Positions 32,114 through 41,669 of a stretch of DNA of 64,000 nt are shown here, piece by piece. The notes under the pieces were generated by a model, which searched no databases, was not told where the DNA came from, and saw only the letters and a list, made by a program, of their open reading frames with translations. A program made the position numbers and the translations under genes. How positions within the stretch are numbered: the stretch's first letter is position 1; each line of letters opens with the position of its first letter. The stretch comes from Microbacterium sp. (GTDB taxonomy: Bacteria > Actinomycetota > Actinomycetes > Actinomycetales > Microbacteriaceae). The stretch is from assembly GCA_013823625.1 (NCBI GenBank), contig PNMM01000001.1, forward strand, positions 62,001-126,000, read 5' to 3'.

Positions 32114-33210
32114 GCAAGCCCCTGATCCCCGCAGCGAAGCCGCTCATCGGTCGAGCCGAGCGCAAGGCCGTTGACCGCGTCTTGCGGTCGGGCATGGTCG
32201 CGCAAGGGCCTGAGGTTGCGGCTTTCGAGGCAGAGTTCGGTGCTCACTTCGTGCAGGGCCGCGCGTGCGTCGCCGTCAACAGCGGCACGGCCGGTCAGCA
32301 CCTCGGCCAACTCGCTGCCGGTGTCGGACCGGGTGACGAGGTCATCGTTCCGTCGTTCACCTTTGCAGCGACCGGTAACTCGGTGGCTCTCACGGGTGCC
32401 ACCCCGGTGTTCGTCGACATCGAGCCGGAGACCTTCGGCCTTGATCCGGCCGCTGTTGAGAAGGCGATCACCAAGAAGACCAAGGCGATCATGCCGGTGC
32501 ACTTGTATGGGCACCCCGCGCGCATGGTTGAGCTCGAGGCGATCGCCCAGAAGCACGGCCTTGAGATTTATGAAGACGCCGCGCAGGCGCACGGGGCATC
32601 ACTCAACGGGCGCCCCGTTGGCACGTGGGGCCGCTTCGCGATGTTCAGCCTCTACCCGACGAAGAACATGACCTCGGGCGAGGGTGGCATGGTCGCGTGC
32701 GACAGCCCCGAGCTCGTGCGGGCCGTCAAGCTGCTGCGCAACCAGGGTCAAGAGATTCAGTATCACAACGAGGTCATCGGCTTCAACGCTCGCATGACCG
32801 ACATTCACGCCGCGATTGGCCGCGTGCAGCTCGGTCGTGTCGATGGCTGGACCACCACGCGCCAGCAGAACGCGGCCTACTTGAGCGCCGGCATCTCGGG
32901 GGTTTCCACTCCCGTCACTGCCCCGGGTGCCGTGCACGTGTTCCACCAGTACACCGTTCGGGTCACCGACGACCGCGATGGCTTCGTCAAGGCCCTGCGC
33001 GAAGAGCACGGTGTGGGCTCGGGCGTCTACTACCCGATTCCCAACCACCGGTTGCCGTCGCTCGCGACGTACGCGCCCGGGCTCGACTTGCCCGAGACCG
33101 AGAAGGCTGCGCGCGAGGTTGTGTCGCTGCCCGTGCATCCGTCACTCTCTCGTCGTGATCTCGACCGCATCGTGACGGCGGTCAACGCCGTGGCGGCGGC
33201 AGGCGCCTGA
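32110..33210 (+). CDS. DegT/DnrJ/EryC1/StrS aminotransferase, WbpE-like
   Basis: IPAAKPLIGRAERKAVDRVLRSGMVAQGPEVAAFEAEFGAHFVQGRACVAVNSGTAGQHLGQLAAGVGPGDEVIVPSFTFAATGNSV ... SLYPTKNMTSGEGGMV. Confidence 0.93.
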   Translation: MSKPLIPAAKPLIGRAERKAVDRVLRSGMVAQGPEVAAFEAEFGAHFVQGRACVAVNSGTAGQHLGQLAAGVGPGDEVIVPSFTFAATGNSVALTGATPVFVDIEPETFGLDPAAVEKAITKKTKAIMPVHLYGHPARMVELEAIAQKHGLEIYEDAAQAHGASLNGRPVGTWGRFAMFSLYPTKNMTSGEGGMVACDSPELVRAVKLLRNQGQEIQYHNEVIGFNARMTDIHAAIGRVQLGRVDGWTTTRQQNAAYLSAGISGVSTPVTAPGAVHVFHQYTVRVTDDRDGFVKALREEHGVGSGVYYPIPNHRLPSLATYAPGLDLPETEKAAREVVSLPVHPSLSRRDLDRIVTAVNAVAAAGA

Positions 33211-34196
33211 TGACGACGCTTCGCGCCGGACTCATCGGCGTTGGCATGATGGGCCGCCACCACGCCCGCGTGCTCCGTGAGCTCGATGGCGTCGAGCTGG
33301 TCGCCATCGCCGACCCGGGCGGCGACCCCCACGGCGTTGCCGGGAGCCTGCCGATTCTCCCCGACATCAACGCGCTCGTTGCCGAAGGCGTCGACATCGC
33401 GGTTGTCGCAGTTCCCACGCGTTTTCACGAGGATGCTGCGCTCACCCTCGCGGCCGCCGGAGTACACACGCTCGTCGAAAAGCCCATCGCCGACACCCTC
33501 GAGGCGGGGCAGCGCATGGTCGACGCCTTCGAGTCGGCAGGATTGATCGGGGCCGTTGGCCACATCGAACGCTTCAACCCTGCTCTGCAAGAGATGCGCC
33601 GTCGCATCGCTGCGGGCGAGCTCGGCGAGGTGCACCAGGTCATCACGCGCCGCCAGGGGCCGTTCCCCTCGCGCATTGCCGATGTTGGCGTGGGCAAAGA
33701 TCTCGCGAGCCACGACATCGACCTCACTGCCTGGGTCGTCAAGAGCACCTACGAAACCGTCTTCGCCCAGATTGCGTTCAAGTCGGGCCGCGAGCACGAA
33801 GACATGATCATCGCGTCGGGCCGGCTGGCCAACGGCGTCATCGTGAACCACATCGTGAACTGGCTCAGCCCCATGAAAGAGCGCATCACGATCGCCACGG
33901 GTGAGGCCGGCGCGCTCGTTGCCGACACCGCCACGGGCGACTTGACGTTCTATGCCAACGGCACCTTCCCGCTCGAGTGGGAGTCGGTCACGGCGTTCCG
34001 CGGGGTGAGCGAGGGCGACATGATCCGCTATGCGTTCCCCAAGCGTGAACCGTTGCGCGTCGAGCTCGAAGCCTTCCGCGACGCCGTGCTCGGCCACGAG
34101 ACCGACCTCGTGACGATGCAGCAGGGTCTGCGCACGCTCGCGGTCGTCGAGGGCGTGCTCGATTCGGCGCGAACGGGCCGGTCGGTCAGCTTCTGA
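33210..34196 (+). CDS. Gfo/Idh/MocA family oxidoreductase, WbpB/WlbA-like
   Basis: LRAGLIGVGMMGRHHARVLRELDGVELVAIADP ... TLVEKPIADTLEAGQRMVDAFESAGLIGAVGHIERFNPALQEMR ... VGKDLASHDIDLTAWV. Confidence 0.9.
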   Translation: MTTLRAGLIGVGMMGRHHARVLRELDGVELVAIADPGGDPHGVAGSLPILPDINALVAEGVDIAVVAVPTRFHEDAALTLAAAGVHTLVEKPIADTLEAGQRMVDAFESAGLIGAVGHIERFNPALQEMRRRIAAGELGEVHQVITRRQGPFPSRIADVGVGKDLASHDIDLTAWVVKSTYETVFAQIAFKSGREHEDMIIASGRLANGVIVNHIVNWLSPMKERITIATGEAGALVADTATGDLTFYANGTFPLEWESVTAFRGVSEGDMIRYAFPKREPLRVELEAFRDAVLGHETDLVTMQQGLRTLAVVEGVLDSARTGRSVSF

Positions 34197-34198
34197 CC

Positions 34199-35356
34199 AT
34201 GCGCGTCATCATCGCGAGCCGCGTCTTCGCGCCCGAGCCGGCGGCCGCGGCCTTCCGGCTCGCCGCTCTCGCTCGCGAGCTGACCGTTCGTGGTCACGAG
34301 GTCGAGGTGTTGACGAGCCGCCTACCGGCCGGCGCCGAAGTGCCTGACTCCACGCCGGCGGGCGTCCGTGTGCGCCGTGCTCCCGTGCTCCGCGACCGCA
34401 CGGGAGTCGTTCGGGGCTACCTGCCCTACCTGAGTTTCGACATCCCCCTGTTCTTTCGTCTCGTGGCGGCGCGGCGGGCAGCTGTCTTCGTTGTCGAGCC
34501 GCCTCCGACGACGGGTCTTGCCGCGGTTGCTGCGGCCGCGCTACGTCGCACGCCGGTGGTCTACTACGCGGCCGATGTGCTCGCCGATGCTGCGGCGAGC
34601 GCGGGCAACGCTGCCGCGGTGGTGCGAGTGGTGCGGTGGATGGAGCGCACGGTCTGGCGCCGCTCGGCGGCAGTGCTGAGCGTGTCGCCGAGCGTCACGG
34701 CCCGGCTGGTCGAGCTCGGGGTGCCCACGGCCCGCATCGTTGAGGTGGGCAACGGCATCGACACGAACGTGTTCACGCCCGAGGGCTCGACGTCAGTTGC
34801 GCAGCCGGGGTATGCGCTTTACGCGGGCACCGCATCCGAAGTGCACGGCGCGGGGGTGTTTGTTGAGGCTCTCGCCACGGTGCCCGAGGCCCGCCTGGTC
34901 TTCATGGGCGGTGGTGTCGAGTTCGCTGCCCTGCAGCGACGAGCCGACGAGGTCGCGCCCGGTCGGGTCACTTTTCACCCCACCGCTGCTCCTGAAGAGG
35001 TCGCCCGGTGGCTGCGCGGCGCTGCCGTCGCACTCGCGAGCGTGAAGCCCGACGGCGGCTACCAGTTCGCCTTCCCGACCAAGCTCTACGCCGCTGCCGC
35101 CACGGGTGCTCCGCTGCTGTTTTCGGGCGACGGACCGGGGGCCGGTTTCGCGCAGGATGCTCCCCTCGGCAGCGCCGCCCCCCACGATCCTGCGGCGGTG
35201 GCCGACGCGCTCAGCGCGCTGCTGTCGGCGCCCGCCACGGTCGCTGAGCGCCACGCCCAAGCGGAATGGGCCCGCGCTCGAGTCGATCTGGCCGCGGTCG
35301 CGGGCCGCGCGGCAGACGCCGTTGCGGGCGTGGCACGCACACGACCCACGCGCTGA
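34199..35356 (+). CDS. GT4 family glycosyltransferase
   Basis: RVIIASRVFAPEPAAAAFRLAALARELTVRGHEVEVLTSRLP ... VVYYAADVLADAA ... VVEVGNGIDTNVFTP-type motif (IVEVGNGIDTNVFTPEG). Confidence 0.88.
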   Translation: MRVIIASRVFAPEPAAAAFRLAALARELTVRGHEVEVLTSRLPAGAEVPDSTPAGVRVRRAPVLRDRTGVVRGYLPYLSFDIPLFFRLVAARRAAVFVVEPPPTTGLAAVAAAALRRTPVVYYAADVLADAAASAGNAAAVVRVVRWMERTVWRRSAAVLSVSPSVTARLVELGVPTARIVEVGNGIDTNVFTPEGSTSVAQPGYALYAGTASEVHGAGVFVEALATVPEARLVFMGGGVEFAALQRRADEVAPGRVTFHPTAAPEEVARWLRGAAVALASVKPDGGYQFAFPTKLYAAAATGAPLLFSGDGPGAGFAQDAPLGSAAPHDPAAVADALSALLSAPATVAERHAQAEWARARVDLAAVAGRAADAVAGVARTRPTR

Positions 35357-35369
35357 GCTACGCTCAGCG
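35351..35369 (+). promoter_or_regulatory. Perfect hairpin over the stop codon of the upstream GT4 gene, 1 nt before the GTG of the CWB2 gene
   Basis: CGCTGAG-CTACG-CTCAGCG: 7-bp stem, 5-nt loop. Upstream stop TGA is 35354-35356; GTG start is 35371. Confidence 0.4.
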
Positions 35370-35370
35370 A

Positions 35371-37080
35371 GTGCCTCTGATTAGTCGCCTCCGTCGCGTC
35401 GGCATCGCAGCGTCAGTTGTGGTCGCCACCGCGCTTGCCGCCGTCGTCACCGCTGTTCCGGCGCACGCGTCGTATCCATTCACCGTCACGGTCACGTGGG
35501 TCGATTCCGAAGGCGTTCGTCGCCCGGTACCGAACGCAAACGTGCAGGTGACGCTCGTCAACATCACCGATCGCGACGATCGCGGGGGCTATTGGCAAGG
35601 GACGTTCCCGACGAATGCATCCGGGGTGACGACCGTGTCGCTTCCTAGTAGCGTGCCGGCTCGTGAGATCCGACTTGCGGCCTCGGCCCCCGGAGGTTCC
35701 ATCGGCGGGGTTCCCGTCACCACCGCCCACCTTGGGCAGAGCCTCATCCTCGAGGAATCGGACTACATGCTCGTCGGCCGCGAGTACAGCGCGTCGATCG
35801 TGCTGCACCCGACCACGACCGTAACCGGCTCGGTTGTGGCAGCCGACGGCCAGGCGATCAATGGTGCCGCTTCGGTACTTCTCTGGCACCGCACGATTCC
35901 TGATGGCACCTTCGCGCCCGTCATCGAGGTGCCTACCGATGCGACTGGTCGCTTCGTAGCGACCAGGGTTCCGATCGGCGACTACCGCGTCGAGGTGCGC
36001 AGTGCCGCCACGGGGCGGCTATTCGACCGTAGCTTCCACCCCCAGATGCCGACCGTGGGCGATGGCGCCACTTTCTCCACGAGCGGGGGGCCGTCGACCG
36101 ACGTCGGCGCCATTGACATTGGAGCGTGGGGCCTCCCGAGCGTGCGGGTCGCCGGAAACGACCGCTATGCCACGTCGGTTGCGGTCTCGCAGGAAGTTTT
36201 CCCCGATCCGATCGAGTATTCGCCAGGGATCGTCTACATCGTGAGCGGATCGTCGTTCGCTGACGCGCTGAGCGCAGCGCCCCTTGCGGGCATGGCGGGT
36301 GGTGTTCTGCTCCTCACGGCATCGACGGCACTGCCGCCCGCCGTTGAAACCGAGCTGCGCCGCTTGCGACCAGAGAACATCGTCATCGTCGGCGGCACGG
36401 GCGTCATTTCGACGTCCGTCGAAAACCGCGTACGGGCTATTGGTTCGAGCTGGGGGCTTCTCGAACTGTGGCGGGTTGCAGGAGAGAACCGCTACGAGAC
36501 GTCGCGTCGCCTCGTGGAGCACGCCAACAACGAACGCGGCGCGGGGTTCTACGGCAGGCCCGTATTCCTTGCTACGGGCACCGACTTCCCCGACGCCTTG
36601 AGTGCGGCGGCGGCAGGCAGCGTCGCGCGCATCCCTGTGATCCTCACGGGCGGCATCAATGAGTCGAACCTGGCGCCCGAGACGGTCGCGCTGCTTGATT
36701 CGCTGCGGCCATCGCGACTCTACGTCGCGGGAGGCTGGGCAACCGTCAACCCGATGGCCATGAACCAGTACGCGTGGCCCCGATTGATCCCCGTTACGCG
36801 GTTCGCCGGAACTGATCGCTACGAGACCAGCCGCCTCATCAACGCAGTCTTCTTCAGCGACAGCGATGTGGCGGTCGTGGCCAGCGGAACACAGTTCCCC
36901 GATGCGCTTGCCGCAGGCCCCTTGAGCGCCGCACTCGGGGCGCCCCTTGTGCTCACGCCTCCGTCATGCGTGCAGGCCGAGCTCGCGCGCGATCTCGCTC
37001 GCCGAGGAACCGATCTCGCAGTTCTCGTCGGAGGTTCTGGCGCACTGTCAGCGCGGGTCGCCGCCATGTCGAGCTGCTGA
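35371..37080 (+). CDS. Secreted protein with N-terminal carboxypeptidase-regulatory/Ig-like region and C-terminal CWB2 repeats
   Basis: Signal peptide VPLISRLRRVGIAASVVVATALAAVVTAVPAHA; CWB2 units VRVAGNDRYATSVAVSQ...VYIVSGSSFADALSAAPLAG...IVIVGGTGVIS, WRVAGENRYETSRRLVEH, VTRFAGTDRYETSRLINAVFF. Confidence 0.88.
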   Translation: MPLISRLRRVGIAASVVVATALAAVVTAVPAHASYPFTVTVTWVDSEGVRRPVPNANVQVTLVNITDRDDRGGYWQGTFPTNASGVTTVSLPSSVPAREIRLAASAPGGSIGGVPVTTAHLGQSLILEESDYMLVGREYSASIVLHPTTTVTGSVVAADGQAINGAASVLLWHRTIPDGTFAPVIEVPTDATGRFVATRVPIGDYRVEVRSAATGRLFDRSFHPQMPTVGDGATFSTSGGPSTDVGAIDIGAWGLPSVRVAGNDRYATSVAVSQEVFPDPIEYSPGIVYIVSGSSFADALSAAPLAGMAGGVLLLTASTALPPAVETELRRLRPENIVIVGGTGVISTSVENRVRAIGSSWGLLELWRVAGENRYETSRRLVEHANNERGAGFYGRPVFLATGTDFPDALSAAAAGSVARIPVILTGGINESNLAPETVALLDSLRPSRLYVAGGWATVNPMAMNQYAWPRLIPVTRFAGTDRYETSRLINAVFFSDSDVAVVASGTQFPDALAAGPLSAALGAPLVLTPPSCVQAELARDLARRGTDLAVLVGGSGALSARVAAMSSC

Positions 37081-38241
37081 CTCGGTCGCCTGCTTACGCT
37101 CGAGCCGGGCATCCCACCAGCGACGCATGCGGCGTTCGACGGGCTTCTCGACCCCTAGGTGCAATGCGAAGGCCAGCGCGAGCGCTGCGATGATCAGGGG
37201 TGGGTACCAGACGATGCCCCACCAGCCGAGCGACTGTACGCCGACGAATCCGAGCACGAAGTAGATCACGGTCGCGTGCACCAGGTAGAACGCGTACGAC
37301 GCCTCGCCGAGCCGCACCATCCACTTGTGACGTAGCCAGCTGCGGCCGCCGAGAGCATCGCGCGAGGCGACGGAAGCGATGAGTAGCGTGCAGAACACGA
37401 GAACCCACTCGGTTTGCGTGGCGCGCACGAACTCGCGCACGGGGTCGAGCCAGGCCGTGCCGGCGTCGTAGGTCAGCACGAAAGCGAGGGCCGCACCGCC
37501 CGCGAGCACTGTCCAGGGCGGCAACGGGAGGCGCCATCCACTCTTCATCGCGGAGGCGAGGCACATTCCGATGACGAACTCGGCGAGCCGGCTGAGGGGA
37601 ACCGGAATGGGCAGGCTCGCCACAGCGGGCGAGGCGAATTCGAGCATCCGCCACCCGAACGACAGCACGAGCAGTGCGATGGCGACGATGAGCGCACCGC
37701 GTGAGCGCAACACTGCGAGCACGCGCTGAAGCCACGGGTGCAGGGCGTAGAAGAATGCTTCGACGGTCAGGGTCCAGGCGGCGGGGTTGCCCGAGAAGAA
37801 AACGACCGGGCTCGACCACCAGCCCTGGATGAGCAGCACCGAGAGCAACAGCACGCCGACGTCGAGGGGCTTGACCCACCACTGCTCAGGGTCGGGGCTG
37901 ACGCTATAGAACACGGGGATGGCCAACAGCAATGCCACGAAGTGGGCCGGGTAGATGCGCGCGAAGCGCCGCCAATAGAAGGTGCCCACGGTTGTACCGG
38001 GCCGCGCCGACCAGGTGAGCACAAAGCCCGAGAGCACAAAGAAGAACATGACTCCGTAGTTGCCGAGGTCAAGCAGCTCAGAGACCGGCAGTGGCGCCAG
38101 ATTGGCCATGTGGTAGAAGAACACGCCGAAGGCGGCCCACCAGCGCAACCCGGTCAGCGACTCGAGGCGCGCCTCTATCGTCGCGCCACGAGGCGGGCTC
38201 GACGCAGGGGTCTCAGCACTCGCGCTCACGAGGCCGAACAA
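37048..38241 (-). CDS. Acyltransferase family 3 membrane protein
   Basis: RLESLTGLRWWAAFGVFFYHMANLAPL ... YGVMFFFVLSGFVLTWSARPGTTVGTFYWRRFARIYPAHFVALLLA. Confidence 0.92.
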   Translation of the reverse strand: MFGLVSASAETPASSPPRGATIEARLESLTGLRWWAAFGVFFYHMANLAPLPVSELLDLGNYGVMFFFVLSGFVLTWSARPGTTVGTFYWRRFARIYPAHFVALLLAIPVFYSVSPDPEQWWVKPLDVGVLLLSVLLIQGWWSSPVVFFSGNPAAWTLTVEAFFYALHPWLQRVLAVLRSRGALIVAIALLVLSFGWRMLEFASPAVASLPIPVPLSRLAEFVIGMCLASAMKSGWRLPLPPWTVLAGGAALAFVLTYDAGTAWLDPVREFVRATQTEWVLVFCTLLIASVASRDALGGRSWLRHKWMVRLGEASYAFYLVHATVIYFVLGFVGVQSLGWWGIVWYPPLIIAALALAFALHLGVEKPVERRMRRWWDARLERKQATESAARHGGDPR

Positions 38242-38263
38242 TATCAGCGCGCCCGCCCCGCCC

Positions 38264-38269
38264 TAGAAT
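38264..38269 (+). promoter_or_regulatory. Putative -10 box (TAGAAT), 8 nt before ATG 38278
   Basis: TAGAAT-CGGTGACC-ATG in the divergent intergenic region 38242..38277. Confidence 0.4.
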
Positions 38270-38277
38270 CGGTGACC

Positions 38278-39492
38278 ATGGTCACAGCGGCAGCATCGGG
38301 GGCGCACCGCGCGCTGAGAGGGCTGATCGGCGCAGCCTTAGCGGTGCTGCCCGAGCCGGTTATCCGCGCGATGCTGCCGGGGCGCTACCGGTACGACGCG
38401 GCACGTGTTCCGCGCCCGCCCGAGCCGCCCGCGCACCGCGTGCGGCTGTACGTGGCGCCCGTCGACTGGGCAGGGCAGGGCACGCGCTGGGCGCGGGCCG
38501 CAGAACGGCACCTCCACGACGTCGGGGCGGTCACGATGGCGTACCGGGTTGGCGGTGAGTTCGGGCATCCCGTCGATCAGGCGGTTCCCGTCGGTGCCTA
38601 TGTCACGTCGCGGCGCTGGCAGAAGGCGCAGCGGGATGCCGTGCTCACGGGCTTCACGCACGTGCTTATCGAGGCCGAGCGCGCGCCCTTTGGCGCCCTC
38701 TTCACTGAGACGGTCGCCGACCAGGTGCGCGAGTTGCACGAGCGGGGGATCGCCGTGGCGATGGTGTGCCACGGCTCCGACATCCGCCTGCCGAGCCGGC
38801 ACGCAGCGAGTCATGCCGACTCACCGTTCGCGCCGGGGCTCATGTCGACGACGCCCGCCCTCGAGCGCGAGGCTCTCGCGAACCGCCGACTGCTTGACGA
38901 ACTGCACCTGCCCACGTTTGTGTCGACGCCCGACTTGCTGGTGGATGTGCCCGAGGCTCAGTGGCTGCCGGTCGTCGTCGACGTCGAGCAGTGGATGCCG
39001 GGGCCCCCGGTTCTCGAGCGCGCCGTGCCGGTTGTCGTCCACGCCCCTAGCCGCAGCGTGATGAAGGGCTCCGACCTCATCGACCCCGCGATGCGCGCGC
39101 TCGAGGCGGAAGGCATCATCGAGTATCGGCGACTTTTGGGGGTGCCGGCCGACGAGATGCCGAGCGCGATCCGTTCTGCCGACATCGTTCTCGAGCAATT
39201 TCGGTTGGGGAGCTACGGCGTCGCTGCGTGCGAGGCTCTCGCGGCTGGCCGCATCGTTGTCGGAAACGTGACCGAGCAGGTGCGCGACCACGTGCGCGCG
39301 GCGACCGGTCGCGAGCTGCCCGTCGTGCAGAGTACTGCGGCTGACGTCGCCGCGGTCGTGCGCGGCCTGCTCGCCGACCGCCAGACTGCTCGTGAGCAGG
39401 CGGTGCACGGTCGAGAATTCGTGCTCGAGGTGCACGATGGCCGACGCTCTGCCGCGGTTCTCGCGCCGTTCCTCGGAACAACGACCGTCTAG
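38278..39492 (+). CDS. Putative glycosyltransferase (same family as 44650..45903)
   Basis: VRLYVAPVDWAGQGTRWARAAERHL ... VAMVCHGSDIRLPSRH ... VVVHAPSRSVMKGSDLIDPAMRALEAEGIIEYRRLLGVPADEMPSAIRSADIVLEQFRLGSYGVAACEALAAG. Start revised from 37738. Confidence 0.75.
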   Translation: MVTAAASGAHRALRGLIGAALAVLPEPVIRAMLPGRYRYDAARVPRPPEPPAHRVRLYVAPVDWAGQGTRWARAAERHLHDVGAVTMAYRVGGEFGHPVDQAVPVGAYVTSRRWQKAQRDAVLTGFTHVLIEAERAPFGALFTETVADQVRELHERGIAVAMVCHGSDIRLPSRHAASHADSPFAPGLMSTTPALEREALANRRLLDELHLPTFVSTPDLLVDVPEAQWLPVVVDVEQWMPGPPVLERAVPVVVHAPSRSVMKGSDLIDPAMRALEAEGIIEYRRLLGVPADEMPSAIRSADIVLEQFRLGSYGVAACEALAAGRIVVGNVTEQVRDHVRAATGRELPVVQSTAADVAAVVRGLLADRQTAREQAVHGREFVLEVHDGRRSAAVLAPFLGTTTV

Positions 39493-39501
39493 ATTAGGCT
39501 C

Positions 39502-40566
39502 GTGCGAATTCTCAGCGTCGTCGGTGCCCGGCCGCAGTTTGTGAAACTCGCCCCCATCGCTCACGCCATTGCCGGGCGCGCCGAACACATCGTCGTCCAC
39601 ACGGGCCAGCACTACGACGAGCTCATGTCTGACGCCTTCTTTCGCGACCTCCAGATTCCTGACCCCGACCTCAACCTCGCGATCGGGTCGGGTTCGCATG
39701 GTGCGCAGACAGGCGCGATGCTGGCGCATCTTGAGCCGGCGTTCGAACGATTCCGCCCGGATTGGGTGTTGGTCTATGGCGACACGAACTCGACGCTCGC
39801 CGCCGCGATCGCCGCCGTCAAGATGCACGTGCCCGTCGCGCACCTCGAGGCGGGCTTGCGGTCGTTCAACCGCCGCATGCCCGAAGAACACAACCGCGTG
39901 CTCACTGACCACGCGGCCGATCTGCTGCTCGCGCCCACGGCGGTCGCCATGGAGCACCTCGCGCACGAGGGACTCGCCGAGCGCAGTGTGCTGGTGGGCG
40001 ACGTGATGACCGATGTGCTGTTGCGCGTGCGTCGGGCTGTCGAGGGTGACGCCGTTGCTCTGCCCGGGCATCCCGAAGCCGGCAGCTACTACGTCAGCAC
40101 GCTGCATCGCCCCGACAACACTGATGACCCTGCTCGGTTGGCGGCGATCATCAACTACCTCGCGCTGCTCGATAAGCCGGTGTTCTTGCTCGCGCACCCG
40201 CGATTGGTCAAGCTCGCCGCCGAACACGGCATCGCGCTTGACGCCGGCGCCGTCGTGCCGGTCTCGCCGCTCGCGTATCCGCAACTCGTGCGTGCGGTCG
40301 TCGGCAGTGCGGGCGTCGTCACCGACTCGGGCGGTTTGCAGAAAGAGGCTTTCTTGCTGCGTGTGCCCTGCACGACGCTGCGCCCCGAAACAGAGTGGGT
40401 CGAGACGGTCGAGCTGGGGTGGAACGTCTTGGTCGATGCCGACCTCGCGAGTCTGCCCGCTGTTGTCGCGCGGTCTGCGCCTGCGGCCACCGATTCGCAG
40501 CCCTATGGCGACGGTCATGCGGCCGAGCGCGTCATCGACGAGCTGCTGTCTCGCCCGGCCCGATGA
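39502..40566 (+). CDS. Non-hydrolysing UDP-sugar 2-epimerase, WbpI/WecB-like
   Basis: RILSVVGARPQFVKLAPIAHAI ... HTGQHYDELMSDAFFRDLQIPDPDLNLAIGSGSHGAQTGAMLAHLEPAFERFRPDWVLVYGDTNSTLAAAIAAVKMHVPVAHLEAGLRSFNRRMPEEHNRVLTDH; closest recalled pattern is WbpI. Confidence 0.92.
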   Translation: MRILSVVGARPQFVKLAPIAHAIAGRAEHIVVHTGQHYDELMSDAFFRDLQIPDPDLNLAIGSGSHGAQTGAMLAHLEPAFERFRPDWVLVYGDTNSTLAAAIAAVKMHVPVAHLEAGLRSFNRRMPEEHNRVLTDHAADLLLAPTAVAMEHLAHEGLAERSVLVGDVMTDVLLRVRRAVEGDAVALPGHPEAGSYYVSTLHRPDNTDDPARLAAIINYLALLDKPVFLLAHPRLVKLAAEHGIALDAGAVVPVSPLAYPQLVRAVVGSAGVVTDSGGLQKEAFLLRVPCTTLRPETEWVETVELGWNVLVDADLASLPAVVARSAPAATDSQPYGDGHAAERVIDELLSRPAR

Positions 40567-41669
40567 CGACCGACGTGACGTCGATCGATCCTGCGCCGCC
40601 GATCGTCGATCTGGTCATTGCTATTCACGATGCTCGCCGGCCGCTCGCTGCGGCCATCGCGTCGCTGCGGCACCAGGGCCTCTCTCTTGGCACGCAGCTG
40701 CGAGTGACGGTTGTCTGTCACAACATCCCGATCGACGAGATCGAGGCACTCCTGTCGGCCTCCGATCGGGATGCTGTGCGCCTGATGTCGTGCAATGACG
40801 GCATCCCCAGCCCGGCCGGGCCTTTCACCGCAGGTCTCGCCGCGGCGACAGGCCGCTATGTCTCGGTCATGGGGTCGGATGATTCGCTCGAGCCTGGCGC
40901 GCTCGCGGCGTGGGTCGCGCGTGCCGAGCGATACAGCTTTGCGGCTGTCATTGCGCCCGTGCGCCTGCCGAACGGGGCCATCGTGCGTACGCCCCCGCGC
41001 CGGCCCGGACGCCGTGCCGCACTAGACCCCGTGAAAGATCGGCTCGCCTACCGCACGGCTCCGCTGGGCCTCGTGCGTCGTGACGTCGTGACGCGCCTGG
41101 GGCTGAGCTTCACCCCCGGGGTCACGACGGGCGAAGATCACGAGTTCTCTCTTCCCCTGTGGTTTTCGGGCGAGCCCGTCGGATACGCCGCGGGTGATCC
41201 TGCATACCGAGTCGGTTCAGGCGTCGCCCCGCGTGTGACCGAAACCCCGCGCCCTGCCGATGAGCTGGTGCGGGCGATCGAGTTGCTGATCGATCAGCGC
41301 TGGGTTCGCGCGCTTCCTGCGTCATCGCGCCACGCGATTGTCGTCAAGTTGCTGCGCGTGCACGTATTCGCGCTGGCTGCCCGCTCGTCGATCGGCGCGG
41401 GCTGGCTGACCGGCGAGCGAGAGCACGTGGCGGCCCTCGTTCGTGACCTGATCGCCCTCGCCCCGACGGCCACCGATGTGCTGGCGATTGCCGACCGCGA
41501 CCTGCTCGATGCTCTGCTCGACGTCTCGACTGACTCAGCAGAACTCGTGCGCCTCGCGCATCGTCGGCGGCGGTTCGGAACGCCGGCGACCATGCTCACG
41601 CGGTCGCCCCGGCACCTCCTCGCCCGGGAAGCCCCGGTGCGGTTCATGGTGGCCTCGGCGCTGGTTTAG
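40563..41669 (+). CDS. GT2-like glycosyltransferase
   Basis: IVDLVIAIHDARRPLAAAIASLRHQGLSLGTQLRVTVVCHN ... GRYVSVMGSDDSLEPGALAAWVARAE. Start revised from 40395 to ATG 40563. Confidence 0.78.
   Translation: MTTDVTSIDPAPPIVDLVIAIHDARRPLAAAIASLRHQGLSLGTQLRVTVVCHNIPIDEIEALLSASDRDAVRLMSCNDGIPSPAGPFTAGLAAATGRYVSVMGSDDSLEPGALAAWVARAERYSFAAVIAPVRLPNGAIVRTPPRRPGRRAALDPVKDRLAYRTAPLGLVRRDVVTRLGLSFTPGVTTGEDHEFSLPLWFSGEPVGYAAGDPAYRVGSGVAPRVTETPRPADELVRAIELLIDQRWVRALPASSRHAIVVKLLRVHVFALAARSSIGAGWLTGEREHVAALVRDLIALAPTATDVLAIADRDLLDALLDVSTDSAELVRLAHRRRRFGTPATMLTRSPRHLLAREAPVRFMVASALV

Noticed and set aside
37738-38277. N-terminal extension of ORF 37738..39492
   Set aside because: Overlaps the acyltransferase 3 gene on the opposite strand. 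The real start is probably ATG 38278 behind a TAGAAT box.
38821-40518. 565-aa minus-strand ORF
   Set aside because: Antisense to the glycosyltransferase at 38278 and the WbpI-like epimerase at 39502; no domain.
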